A stretch of DNA of 64,000 nt from Isoperla grammatica (Eukaryota > Arthropoda > Insecta > Plecoptera > Perlodidae), in contig OX246742.1 in the NCBI GenBank assembly GCA_945910005.1, forward strand, positions 47,097,902 through 47,161,901, in the 5' to 3' direction. Below are positions 47,401 to 60,800 of this stretch, piece after piece (the stretch's first letter is position 1; each line of letters begins with the position of its first letter). The notes below the pieces were generated by a model. The model made no database searches, had not been told where the DNA came from, and worked only from the letters and a program-made list of their open reading frames with translations. The position numbers were made by a program, and so were the translations under genes.

Positions 47401-47750
47401 CCACTTCAAGAATTGAATCACTCAAAACTATGTAGCAATAACAAGTAGTGTATTTTCGTGGAATTCCTTTCAATAGTTCTTCGACAACGTCCCTCGTGGT
47501 TTACGCACGGGGGGTTGCCAGCAGGTGCTTGAAGCTCAGTCTAACACTGACAACGGTTGCGTTACAGGACACATCAGAAGGAGGCGAGAGGGTTGCTGAA
47601 GATGGCCAAACAACACCCCCACGCAGCCGTCACACTGAATTCAACTCACCAGAGTCCATCCTTCCACCCCTCCGGCGCTCTCCGGACCGTTACCTCCCCT
47701 ACCGCCGGCCGGACGGTAAGGACAACTGCCGCAACATTAACCCCTTCTAG
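44466..47750 (+). CDS. Unrecognised acidic 442-residue protein (8 exons)
   Basis: Exons: 44466-44532, 44614-44697, 44802-44870, 44965-45021, 45121-45174, 45784-45897, 46447-47147 and 47568-47750. The first six introns are all phase 1 and the seventh is phase 0, and every border is GT-AG. The N-terminus is MAPRQLPPLHDMEDYHLP. Exons 2-5 are rich in Asp/Ser/Thr; exons 5-6 hold a few cysteines and tryptophans (RECSCVRPGQISQWIC, WCVCAISS). Exon 7 is strongly acidic, has degenerate repeats of the NEQPATFTNLEDVPVQED type and a PSYEDAL motif like NEDD4-family ligase docking sites. No family recognised; the low-complexity acidic chain suggests a disordered regulator. The last exon ends at TAG 47,748-47,750; splicing at GACG/GTAAGG (47,713) is an alternative. 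AATAAA lies at 48,549. Acceptor TATACAG at 44,442 implies an upstream non-coding exon. Confidence 0.72.
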
Positions 47751-50700
47751 GGTGAACCAATCGGCACGACAGAAGAGGATACCAAGCCACGTAGGTTTCA
47801 GTTCATCTTGGCTTCAAATTCAAAATTATTAACAGTATTTTCGCTTTGTAATTTCTATTTTGTAAAGAAATCTTAATTTAGTTCCCATTCATGTGGAAGA
47901 TGAACAGTCTTTATGTATCCGGTGTTGTGTTAAGAATGGTCTATCTATGCCGGCTTTCAGTAGACTTGCATGGAAATATATGCAAGGAGTCGTATGAAAG
48001 CAAATTTACCAAACAGACAACATGGCCCATCAAAAAAATTGACAAATTGAAAGAAGTACTAAACAACGTTTTGGTGTTTTATTATAACTGAAAATCAGGT
48101 GTGAAAATGTGCGTGAATGAAACTTTTAAAACGTTTATCGGCAGTAAAAGCTAACGATAATGTAAAAATGAAAATCTACCGTGTGTTGCCTCGGTTATTA
48201 TTCCAGTAAATATGTAACTCTATATTTAAGTAGCATGAGAGAGAATTGACATGACTTATACATTTGTACTGAGAGTTGACACAAACAATACATGTAGATG
48301 TCGGTCTTCGAGTGTCCGTAGTTTTTCTAACAGTTCAGTACCTATACCATTGAGTTTTGTTAGTGTAGGAGATACATTAACAAACTCAATGGCTATAGGC
48401 TACTTATCATTTTAATACCAGCATATGGTTGAAAGTAACTGAAGGTTAATATAATCAATCATTTGCTCAATTAAACAGTAATTACTATTATTAAGTTCGA
48501 CTGATGTAACGTAATGTGTTCTAATGATCTCTTTTAACGTTCAGTGTAAATAAAAAGTTTTTTACGAGCTTAGCAGTGTTTTTAATCACATTCAACGGTT
48601 TGTGACTGTTGATCAAGTACGTTCGCAAAACACGTCTTACTGAGCTTTTACTGAAGACTTGTTGATCGGGAAACGGTGCGTTACCGTTTCCCGATCAACA
48701 GAAGTGTTCTAAAAGTGAACGACTTGTTTCCAAAAGGAACTGTTTTAGGGATAAATACCTATTCTTCCTCCCCCCACCCCTCGCATAAAAGCACGCGAAA
48801 TTTGTACTTGATTAACAGCCACTTGACAAGACCCCACACAATAGTATCCAATCCCTTGGTTATCCTCTCAAATTAATCCACATAATCATAAGCTTAAATG
48901 TAGAGAAAGTGAAAACAAATTAAACTTAATTGAATTAAAATCACGGGGCTTGTTTGCGGAACTAATTACATGTACCATCAAATCAAACCATACAACAGAT
49001 GTAATTTATCAACCCATTAATATTTAAAACGCTTACATTAAACCAATACCTTAATTTCCCCTTAAAAGTCCACAATTCCGAAGTGCCCTAATTATAACAT
49101 TTCTTATTGAAGTCTGCGCGAGGATAGAACTAGCGGCTAAACGTAAAGGACCCGGGTTGATTGGAAAGTGAGTGATGTCCAGCGTAAAGTAAGGCGGTTA
49201 TTATAATCCTTTGACTGTGAGAAACCGCCATAATGCACCATCACACACACGGTAGCCGCAGGGTAGCAACCCTTTGGCTCTTTTATATGCATGCATGCAA
49301 CTATCTATCTGTCACTCTCTCCCATTCACTGCCGGTCTTTTCAAAGCGCCGATGTAACCATAGCTTCTCTCTTGAGCCCAGTGGTTAGTGTTAGTGGTTT
49401 TGGTTTATGACTCGCAGAGTGAACAATACCGACATCTTTATACCCAGCATGACCGATGTCCGATTGTATGGTCATAAAGAAATGCATTCGACACAGTTCA
49501 AAATATTAATTCAAACGAGGTGCAAAGATCTTAGATACGCATTCCAAAGTCTTTGAGCAACCCCGGCAAAGATCTTTGATAGGTAATGAAAGTGAGTCTC
49601 CGCGATGTTTGGGTGCAAGGTCGTTGACCCGCGTGTCGCAGGCTCTGCGCGTGCGCCGGGGACCACTTTCACCGCCACGCGATGCCCACGGGCCGCCGTG
49701 TGGGATGCTGCTGTGCGCAGGTCCAGTGGGGAGCAGGGGGCCACCCCCTTAATTTGAGTCCCACCACTCCAAAGACACTGGTTCGAGAGCCACAAATGAA
49801 TGGGTAAGAACGCTGCCGTTATGGACTAATCAAATTTTAATGAACATTTTAATATTTGGTGCCCAAATTGCATTGACTCGAATCAAGACCTGAATTATGG
49901 CGGAAAAATTCTCGGGTATTATTTTTTTTTCAAATTTCGCAGATCTTGAAGAAAGATACATTTATCCCTTTCAAACTTATAATCCAATCAATCATGTGCT
50001 GAATATTTACGGCAATGTCGGGTCCATCACTGAGGTACTCACGGCTCTTCAATACAGATCAGTGTGTTTCATGGAGCCGTCATTAGAGTGGTCAACGCGC
50101 CAGTCCCGCTACTGAGAGACCTGGGTTCGAGTCTCAGACGGACCGAGTGACGTCACACGCTGTCTCACGGTCCGGGCACGACTTCGTGCTAAGAAAGTCG
50201 ACCAGCAACACTTGGAGGTGTTCACGAAAATCGGTATTTAAAATACAATAAATATCCCGGGAGTTAATGGATGGTTCACATGCGTCGTCTCGATCAGCCT
50301 CGTTGCGTGTGTGTTCAGAAGGCGACGGTTCTGAGATCTCTCAACCGTGAGACTTGTGAATAGAATTATAACACTGGATCGGACACTGTCATACACTATT
50401 ACTATTTTATGACAATAGTAACATTGTCATACACATTTACTATTGTAAGACAATAATTGTATGTAATAATAACGGGTTATTTTAAGTTTGGCACGGAAAG
50501 TCCGTGGGCCATTTTTCAAACCCAGTATGTATTTACGTTACAACTAGATTGCCGGGGGTGGCAATGGTAACTGAGCCCTCAATCTCAAGAATTACTCAAA
50601 TTGGAGCCGCTGAGTCGCAAATACAACAACTAACAAGCTTTGGTAATAATGTAAGTCCTAAACAAATCTTAATCTCCGTTATTTCGCGTATGGAGAACGA

Positions 50701-51037
50701 AAGCGATCATTTGCTGCCGGGATAGAGTCTGTTCAACAAACACGCTCTTGGCATTTCGCCGGTAAATATGCAAAACACGGCAATCTATCGTGTTAGTGTA
50801 TTCAAATAGCCAAAATTCACTCAGTGGTCCACCCGGCTGGGAACACAATGTATGTGTTTAGTGTATGGGCTGCCTAGGAACACAGTCTCCTCACAATGCA
50901 TGTGTATGGAATGTCTATTTTTTAGTGGACTCTTTACCTTTGCCGCTGAATCCTTCATTTTGGCTTTACGTTTCACACTTTGGCAACAATGCCAATCGAG
51001 ACGATGAACACGTGGGTAAGAAGATGGAATAACGCTA
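47751..51037. other. 3' UTR and intergenic, no gene recognised
   Basis: To about 48,570 this is probably the acidic gene's 3' UTR, with an imperfect hairpin at 48,350-48,400. A perfect 18-bp hairpin (GATCGGGAAACGG arms) is at 48,659-48,702. The rest is AT-rich with one SINE-like unit at 50,073. Confidence 0.55.
50073..50270 (+). mobile_element. tRNA-derived SINE-like unit
   Basis: GGAGCCGTCATTAGAGTGGTC resembles an A box region and GGTTCGAGTCTC a B box. A body with GGTCCGGGCACGAC and AGTCGACCAGCAACACTTGG follows. Confidence 0.55.
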
Positions 51038-51889
51038 CATGACATCCATGCCCAAGCCAGGGTTCGAACCTTGACCGCGGTTTGTGCGGTGACTTCTGAC
51101 TGGTGGCATCAGCTAGTTCCAATCACCGCCACAATCATGACATCCATGCCCAAGCCAGGGTTCGAACCTTGACCGCGGTTTGTGCGGTGACTTCTGACTG
51201 GTGGCATCGGCTAGTTCCAATCACCGCCACATGACATCCATGCCCCAGCCAGGGTTCGAACCTTGACCGCGGTTTGTGCGGTGACTTCTGACTGGTGGCA
51301 TCAGCTAGTTCCAATCACCGCCACATGACATCCATGCCCAAGCCAGGGTTCGAACCTTGACCGCGGTTTGTGCGGTGACTTCTGACTGGTGGCATCAGCT
51401 AGTTCCAATCACCGCCACAATCATGACATCCATGCCCAAGCCAGGGTTCGAACCTTGACCGCGGTTTGTGCGGTGACTTCTGACTGGTGGCATCAGCTAG
51501 TTCCAATCACCGCCACATGACATCCATGCCCAAGCCAGGGTTCGAACCTTGACCGCGGTTTGTGCGGTGACTTCTGACTGGTGGCATCAGCTAGTTCCAA
51601 TCACCGCCACATGACATCCATGCCCAAGCCAGGGTTCGAACCTTGACCGCGGTTTGTGCGGTGACTTCTGACTGGTGGCATCAGCTAGTTCCAATCACCG
51701 CCACATGACATCCATGCCCAAGCCAGGGTTCGAACCTTGACCGCGGTTTGTGCGGTGACTTCTGACTGGTGGCATCAGCTAGTTCCAATCACCGCCACAT
51801 GACATCCATGCCCAAGCCAGGGTTCGAACCTTGACCGCGGTTTGTGCGGTGACTTCTGACTGGTGGCATCAGCTAGTTCCAATCACCGC
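51038..51889 (-). repeat. Tandem array of tRNA-like units, 9 copies of about 95 bp
   Basis: On the minus strand each unit reads GAACTAGCTGATGCCACC (A-box-like), then, 45 nt after TAGC, a perfect B box GGTTCGAACCC, followed by TGGCTTGGGCATGGATG. That spacing fits a tRNA-type internal Pol III promoter. Copies are nearly identical and differ mainly in a 3-bp spacer. No anticodon arm or acceptor stem convinces me, so these are tRNA-derived SINE heads, not tRNA genes. Confidence 0.88.
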
Positions 51890-52107
51890 AAGAGACGCCG
51901 GCCCTGGGCCCAATGCTAAGCTGCCTAATAAGGGCTGATATTGTTCGAATAGAGGACCAAGATCAGACATTACAAGGCTGCTCCATGTGAACTTGATCCT
52001 GTTCTGTTTAGCCCGGGGCCCTGATCGGCTCCAGGGAACAATCGACTGTTTTAAATGTCAAACCATTTATAGTCGTGGCCAACCGGTTCTTATAATTAAA
52101 ACAATAT

Positions 52108-54720
52108 CCCTTGTTGTTACCACTCGATGGGCATATTAATACCACGGCAGCCTCGTGTGTGTGATATTACAGCTAGGCGAGGGTATCATACACAACACTA
52201 ACACTTGTTACAACCTTGTCCGGGCTTCGAACCTGCGACCCTTGTTGTTACCACTCGATGGGCATATTAATACCACGGCAGCCTCGTGTGTGTGATATTA
52301 CAGCTAGGCGAGGGTATCATACACAACACTAACACTTGTTACAACCTTGTCCGGGCTTCGAACCTGCGACCCTTGTTGTTACCACTCGATGGGCATATTA
52401 ATACCACGGCAGCCTCGTGTGTGTGATATTACAGCTAGGCGAGGGTATCATACACAACACTAACACTTGTTACAGCCTTGTCCGGGCTTCGAACCTGCGA
52501 CCCTTGTTGTTACCACTCGATGGGCATATTAATACCACGGCAGCCTCGTGTGTGTGATATTACAGCTAGGCGAGGGTATCATACACAACACTAACACTTG
52601 TTACAACCTTGTCCGGGCTTCGAACCTGCGACCCTTGTTGTTACCACTCGATGGGCATATTAATACCACGGCAGCCTCGTGTGTGTGATATTACAGCTAG
52701 GCGAGGGTATCATACACAACACTAACACTTGTTACAACCTTGTCCGGGCTTCGAACCTGCGACCCTTGTTGTTACCACTCGATGGGCATATTAATACCAC
52801 GGCAGCCTCGTGTGTGTGATATTACAGCTAGGCGAGGGTATCATACACAACACTAACACTTGTTACAACCTTGTCCGGGCTTCGAACCAGAGACCCTTGT
52901 TGTTACCACTCGATGGGCATATTAATACCACGGCAGCCTCGTGTGTGTGATATTACAGCTAGGCGAGGGTATCATACACAACACTAACACTTGTTACAAC
53001 CTTGTCCGGGCTTCGAACCTGCGACCCTTGTTGTTACCACTCGATGGGCATATTAATACCACGGCAGCCTCGTGTGTGATATTACAGCTAGGCGAGGGTA
53101 TCATACACAACACTAACACTTGTTACAACCTTGTCCGGGCTTCGAACCTGCGACCCTTGTTGTTACCACTCGATGGGCATATTAATACCACGGCAGCCTC
53201 GTGTGTGATATTACAGCTAGGCGAGGGTATCATACACAACACTAACACTTGTTACAACCTTGTCCGGGCTTCGAACCTGCGACCCTTGTTGTTACCACTC
53301 GATGGGCATATTAATACCACGGCAGCCTCATGTGTGTGATATTACAGCTAGGCGAGGGTATCATACACAACACTAACACTTGTTACAGCCTTGTCCGGGC
53401 TTCGAACCAGAGACCCTTGTTGTTACCACTCGATGGGCATATTAATACCACGGCAGCCTCGTGTGTGATATTACAGCTAGGCGAGGGTATCATACACAAC
53501 ACTAACACTTGTTACAACCTTGTCCGGGCTTCGAACCTGCGACCCTTGTTGTTACCACTCGATGGGCATATTAATACCACGGCAGCCTCGTGTGTGTGAT
53601 ATTACAGCTAGGCGAGGGTATCATACACAACACTAACACTTGTTACAACCTTGTCCGGGCTTCGAACCTGCGACCCTTGTTACCACTCGATGGGCATATT
53701 AATACCACGGCAGCCTCGTGTGTGATATTACAGCTAGGCGAGGGTATCATACACAACACTAACACTTGTTACAACCTTGTCCGGGCTTCGAACCAGAGAC
53801 CCTTGTTGTTACCACTCGATGGGCATATTAATACCACGGCAGCCTCGTGTGTGATATTACAGCTAGGCGAGGGTATCATACACAACACTAACACTTGTTA
53901 CAACCTTGTCCGGGCTTCGAACCAGAGACCCTTGTTGTTACCACTCGATGGGCATATTAATACCACGGCAGCCTCGTGTGTGATATTACAGCTAGGCGAG
54001 GGTATCATACACAACACTAACACTTGTTACAACCTTGTCCGGGCTTCGAACCTGCGACCCTTGTTGTTACCACTCGATGGGCATATTAATACCACGGCAG
54101 CCTCATGTGTGATATTACAGCTAGGCGAGGGTATCATACACAACACTAACACTTGTTACAACCTTGTCCGGGCTTCGAACCTGCGGCCCTTGTTGTTACC
54201 ACTCGATGGGCATATTAATACCACGGCAGCCTCGTGTGTGATATTACAGCTAGGCGAGGGTATCATACACAACACTAACACTTGTTACAACCTTGTCCGG
54301 GCTTCGAACCAGAGACCCTTGTTGTTACCACTCGATGGGCATATTAATACCACGGCAGCCTCGTGTGTGATATTACAGCTAGGCGAGGGTATCATACACA
54401 ACACTAACACTTGTTACAACCTTGTCCGGGCTTCGAACCTGCGGCCCTTGTTGTTACCACTCGATGGGCATATTAATACCACGGCAGCCTCGTGTGTGAT
54501 ATTACAGCTAGGCTAGGGTATCACACACAACACTTACACTTGTTACAACCTTGTCCTGGCTTCGAACCTGCGACCCTTGTTGTTACCACTCGATGGGCAT
54601 ATTAATACCACGGTAGCCTCGTCGTGTGTGTGATATTACAGCTAGGCGAGGGTATCATACACAACAATAGAAACCAACACTTGTCCTTGTCCTAGCTTCG
54701 AACCTGCGACCCTTGTAGCA
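52108..54720. repeat. Satellite array, 129-131-bp unit, about 20 copies
   Basis: The unit contains CCTTGTTGTTACCACTCG, ATATTAATACCACGGCAGCC, GATATTACAGCTAGGCGAGG and GTCCGGGCTTCGAACCTGCG. The last holds a B-box-like GGTTCGAAGCC on the minus strand. Copies with three GT pairs are 131 bp and copies with two are 129 bp. AACCTGCGAC and AACCAGAGAC variants are interspersed. The final copies decay from 54,500. The open frames of up to 308 codons exist because 129 is a multiple of three. Confidence 0.96.
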
Positions 54721-57603
54721 CACGGCTTGCACATGCACCCCTACACTAAACTATCACTATCTTTTGGTGGATTCCCGGACGCTGAAGAATCTGTGATGCC
54801 ATACAGCTTCGTTCTGATTGGTTCGTTGGCGTTCCACGTTCTGCGCTCTTCAACTTACGTTGAAGAGCTACCAGAATTCACCATTGTATCTTACTGAGTT
54901 GGTCCATCTAAGATGCAAGGTTTAACCTTTATGTTATGCTAACACAATCGTTGAATGTAGCGCAGATGGTCAGATGCGCAAATATATCGTGACTCTTCAA
55001 TGGAATTTATTTAAATTTCTACGTGAAGATTATTTCGGTTTCGAGCAGAACCAAAACGGGCACAGTAGCTCTGCTAAACGAATTATGCACACACGATAGA
55101 ATGATGATACTTATGCACGTGAATGATGATACTTATGCACGTGAATGATGATACTTAGGCCTATGCACGTAATTCCACATTCCCGCAAAGTTGCTCGGAA
55201 CCAAGGCCGGACCCACAGTTACGCAAGGTCCTCCAGTGTTATAATATCATACAGTCACCCATGTTTGTGTACCTACCACCATCTGCTAGGACATTCCGTG
55301 CTCACACGAGCTACGTCACAGATATCAAGACAGTGGCCAATCACAGCTGTAGATACGAGCGGGATTGACTAAACACATCTAAGCGATGTACGTTTTAACA
55401 ACCGTGCTGGGCTCCCGTCCACGTTCAATGATTAATCTATGTTGGGAACATAACATGGGCCTTGTTTGCATTGTTGCTAGTATTTTATTCCCGCTTTCAA
55501 CCAATGGATTAGAGTCAAACATCTCTCCATTCCAGCTACGTAATACAAAACATAGTTGATAAGGCTATCTAATGTAGGTATGCTTTCATTGCGTAGCGCA
55601 TCGACTATGTTTTGTAGTACTTACCTTGATGTTAAAATGATAAGAAATAATAAAGTGGTTAATTTTATACACACCTCATATAATTTTTTATGTTTCTTTA
55701 AAATAGGTAGATAACTTCAAATTACAACACTACCCGAGGATTTAAAAGCGGCTGTTCTAATCTTGAACCTACCGAGTACAAGTTCGAGCTATGTAGAAAC
55801 CGTTAATCGAGAGTCGAAGTTTCGTTTTCGTTTTCCTCGTCGATCGGTCCGTCACGCCCCGGAGCAAACCGGCAAGAAAAGCGTCGGAATGCGCCACAAC
55901 TGACAATAGGCCACGGCCCCCTGGTTGACCAGCTCGTTCGTTCATCACGATCCACTACTCATTGACTTTCACTGGCGGTGACCCAGTTATACGCGACCAA
56001 ATACGGAGCGGGCAACCTGTTGCCATCCCGTGATCGGCGACCCCACGGCCACCTGTCAGCGCCCACCCCGTTGCACCGCCACCCTAAACACACCGACAAT
56101 CATCCCCTGAGCTACGAGGCAGAGGGACGGGGAACTGTGTCAAACACCCATATTTGGAGTGCTGCAAGGATCTTTGCTAGGGCCGTGACACGCTCAGCGC
56201 GATTCTCGTGGAAAAAGTCCCGATGAATTACAGTGTTTATGGGAGACTGATCGCCTGAGTCATACTGCTGACGTCACGAGGGGGGAGGACGCAGTTTGTA
56301 CTACGGCTGGGCTTGGGTTGTGCTCGATGGTGTCAGACACGACTGTTGTCTTCAATAATGCGAGTTCAAGATCAAATCATTGTTGACATTTTAATCTGAA
56401 GAAAATTCTGATGAATCGTACCTACTATGTTTTACAGATCATAATAACGTTCATATATCATCAATTTATTATTTTAGCAACTATTTTACAACATCCTAAA
56501 ACATATTATTTCTTTAAATAATGTACTGGATTCAAGACAAGTATGTACACTTAATCAATCAATTATCGGGTAGCCTTGGGTAATACACGAATAAAACATT
56601 ATTTCTACCAAATGCTCCTCGAGTTCAATGAACTCAACATATATATATATATATATATATATACTTTCGGGGACCTTCCCGATCTAATATTGATCATCAC
56701 AATCACCTAGTCAACGTTCATTGTTAATTGCAACATATAGAGACTGCTATCATACAGATACACAGAGTGTGTACATTTTTTTTTTTCTTTCATTAAATCC
56801 TTCCTCTTCGAAGTGACGCCTCCTAAGCCGGAGCTTATATGCGTCCCTCTTACGTTTCGTTCTTTATTCTTCATTTTTTGAGTTTTTGATGTTTTGGCTT
56901 TTGGATCCTTCCTCGCGAAACTCCAAGTCCAGTGTTTTCTGCACGTGTTGATGTATTTCTTGTTTCGTTTCAGAGTGTGTACAGTCATGCCCAAATGAAG
57001 AGAGTATACTCTCCCAATCGGGCCCAGGTCGTGAGGTTGTTGTTGTAGTTGTGGAACAAGCCGAGCGGTCTGACCCCGTAGGCGCCCCTGTCTAACACAA
57101 CTAGGGATAAGGACCCACGATGCTCTCTGCTAATTCAGCCGCAATCAATCAAGTTGTTCTATCGCGTGGGATCTCTGTTACATAAGCCAGTGAAGAAGAC
57201 TCGCATGTGAAACACTGTGTGACGCAACACGTGGTTGTTGTCCTAGGCTAGAGCACTGTGTAGCGAGAGGTGCCGCGACGACTCATTACTCTATCCATCT
57301 TCATTTTTTTACGACGCTGGGTACCCTGGGGGTACCACACCCCACCCCGAAAGTAATCGGTGCCTGGCCCCAAGATTTGATAGGTCGGCCCGCCACTGGT
57401 CGTGTCCCCCCCCCCCCTGCCCCCTGTCCCCACACAATTAGCGCGTTACCCAATTCTCACAAACTAAATAAGGAATTCGACCATTTCGAAACGAACCCCT
57501 ACACGAGTAGTTTTACATTTCACAAAGGCAGTTTCTCGATTCGACGAACATAAATATTGAAGGTTGGCGAAAGTGTTTTCGTTGCACGGTTGGTAGAATG
57601 GGA

Positions 57604-57830
57604 GGTTGAACGATGTCGTGCATATGTTCCGTTTTCAAATTATCTAGATCGAACAATCTCGTCGACCAATCACAAGTTAACGGTATGTCGTGTGTTCCGT
57701 TTTCAAATTATCCGAATCGAATAATTTGGTCAAGTAATCAAAACACAACGTTTGTCGTGCGTTTTGTTTTCAAATTATATAGATCGAACGATTCGGTGAT
57801 CAAAACGTTTAACTCGAGCGTAGTTCGCGG
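57604..57830. repeat. Three diverged copies of a roughly 75-bp unit
   Basis: GTCGTGC..., GTTCCGTTTTCAAATTAT and GATCGAACAAT-like blocks recur three times. The plus-strand frame across them is a repeat artefact. Confidence 0.75.
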
Positions 57831-60800
57831 TACATTCCAAGGAGAGGGCATAATGTCACTGATAGGATCTGAAGGACATGCCACAGGTTAGCAACAATAT
57901 CACTCTGCAAAAAGAGAGGAGACAAAAACTGTGACCGTGACAAGTGGTAAATATAACCACCAGTTGAATATTCACTTTTTCAGAAGCGCAATATGGTATC
58001 CGATCATTGTGCGCCAAAGCCCCAGCACTCCATTCCGGCAGGCGGTGGATATCTTTTGTTATGGGACGAATTTTATTAACAATTTAGTTATTATTTTATT
58101 TGAACGCAAGGCAAACATGCAATTTCGAATTGAGGAAGACATCGTTTCAGAAAGAAAGTTACAGAAAATGGCCCCAAAACTCTAACCCTGTAGATCTGCT
58201 CATGTATGTTGGCTACCTGCTGGCTACCCACCCCACCAACCCCTATATTCAACGTTGTTACTGGCTACCACCTCACCATCGTGACAGACTCTCACGTATT
58301 TGTCGCCGGGCATTCTCTTGTATTGACAAGGACAGTCATGTCAATAACAAATACAACACATTATTATCCTGGAGCCGATGTCGTTAATTAAAACACCGTT
58401 ACAATCATCTCGTTATCAGAAGCCAAGGCCTGATAAATCAGCCTGACTTCGACATTCATAGCAGGCGGGAGAACCAAGAAACAATATCTCATTGGCTGTT
58501 GAAACCAATTAACGTATCGCTAGCATATCTTCCTCCGCAAGGACTTTGTTTTGATTTGTGTGTCTTGTTGTTTACGCAGCACACGTGCGCCTACATTGAA
58601 TACTGTGCGGTTTACACCCACCGGTTGCATGTCTTCACGTAGCTTCTCGTGCTCTTGCTCATACCAATAGCAAGATGATGGTGGAATTCCAAACATCATT
58701 GCAATTCTGTATTTTATCAGACTTGAATCAACACTTGTTTTAAATGTTGGTATGTTTTTGAAATTTATTAAAATATTTTGGCAACTTGAACCATATTTCA
58801 ATCGTCAAACCTGTTTTTGTCATCTTCAATGTCTATTTCTTGTCTACACTGTTTTAATGTGCAATTTCTTTCTGTCAGTGTAGAATGTCTTCAGTTACTG
58901 ACATTGAACTGCAAGGTTTATTGAGTGTTCTTGCAAGAAGTAAGATGACAAAGACAGTGTTTACATTGTGGTCTGTGGGTGTCAAGGAATGCGTTGCAAC
59001 AATGTCACAATACCGCGATGATGCTGAGATGAGCACAAAGTCTTCGTGAGGTCGACCGGAACATCACCGCAGAAAGACATTACTCAACAAGGACTCTCCC
59101 AGGACTCTCCCAGGACACTCCTATGGTCCTTGCTCCTCATTCACCGCAACACGTCACGCACCATTGTCTCACAAATATCAAGCGTGTGACGCAATTAACA
59201 ATACGACAATTTGCGCAAAGAATTGTGTTGTTAATTTATGTTAAACCGCAGCGGTTGTCACAACTACGTGCTACGATCTACATAGAGGCGCGGTTTGCCT
59301 TAATGAAGCCGTGACATAAGGTGACCCCCACGTCGTGTTATGGTTTGCAGCTTTCTTCTTCTTCTTCTCCTCGGCGAGATGATGCATGATGGATGCAAAC
59401 ACCGGGTATAATGAGTGTAATCGAGTGCACTGATATAGTGGGGCCAACTTTCTTCCAACACTTGCTTGACCTCCTTCAGATTTGCACTTTTATTGATCGT
59501 AATAAGTTGTGTTGTTTCCTATCAACGTATATCTCTGCAACGAGGTTCATCGCGATGTGATGGGTGTGTTTATTTGAAGAATGTAGATTGGGTTTCCACC
59601 AGAATATATGGTTACAGTTTTCAAGGTTTTTTTTTTTTAGTAACCCATCTAATAACTTCTTTAAACCCGTATTATTGTTTCATTTAATTTAGAACTTAAA
59701 CAATACCTAAACATCTACTGTTTTACGAAAATTATGATCCTCGAGAACCGAACGCCCTATTATCACACCCATATAGACCTCCAAATGTATCTCAAACTAG
59801 TCTTGCATCATCAACATCAACATGCATTACTCAGAGTGCACAGCACGCGTTCACCATTTCCCAACCGTAGTAATGACGAACAAGTGGAGTTTATGGAACC
59901 CTAAACTGTGTTTTGGTTTTACTACGGGTTCTGTGATTACCGGGATATATCGCAATGGTCAGAATATCTCACGATGTTTACACCTCGGGCCAAAACAATC
60001 TGTGTTTTATGGACGAAGACATTTCTAACCTTTGACTTATCCTAACTGCCCACCGAATAACAAAATTCTAGGCACGAGATAAGTAGATAATAAACAGAAA
60101 ATAGATTTTATAGAACTCAAGCCGTATGTATGTGTTGTTTTTACAAGGCGGTGGGAAAACCGTTAGGCCCGGTTCACGCGTGTTTTGTAAGACCAATCAG
60201 AGAAGGCGTCGTGTGCACATGACAGTGTTGACCACTGAGACGTGTGTATAGGGCTCGGTATACTTGTACACACTATGTACTGCTAGCAGACGGGAGACAT
60301 GCATGGTACATTACAGCGGGCGGCCAAAACGTTGTTGAGCGTTTTAGATGGCGTTTGGTTAACAGTTTTCTTCAACATTGGTTTGGTATTATTGCTGAAA
60401 AGCAACAACTAGTTTTCTTTTGTCTCGTCCACTCTTTTTATGATTAACTTTTGCAAAGTGAAACACTTTATCAGTGGATATAAACGGTGTTACGAAGGCT
60501 CATATTTCGTGGGAAGCGTATTTGTTTTCTATTGACAGCAGACAAGTAAAGTCAGTAGAATGTAACCGTTTTGACTGTACGCGAATACTCCATAAGCGAA
60601 GTGAGTCAAGTATCGAATACGCAGCGGTGAGTTTATAGCAAAGCAAGCGGTGGGAGAATCCTAGAAGAGTGGGCATAAAATAACAAGAAATCTAAGGAAA
60701 AAACCGACATCGTCCATATTTCACATTGAGCTCTGCGAGTCTTGGTTTTTGCTCGGTCGACGCAGCCTTGAAGCCTTGAAACAAGTTGGCCCGAGCATCC

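Noticed and set aside
51038..51889. Cluster of true tRNA genes
   Set aside because: A and B boxes are present but I could not form an acceptor stem or a seven-base anticodon loop with a convincing anticodon.
53590..54516. 308-codon open frame
   Set aside because: It is the 129-bp satellite read in a frame that never stops because the unit is a multiple of three; every copy encodes the same 43 residues.
51038..54720. CRISPR-like arrays
   Set aside because: Units are contiguous with no unique spacers, and the genome is animal.
57613..57891. 92-codon plus-strand frame
   Set aside because: Covers three diverged repeats of a 75-bp unit; no coding support.
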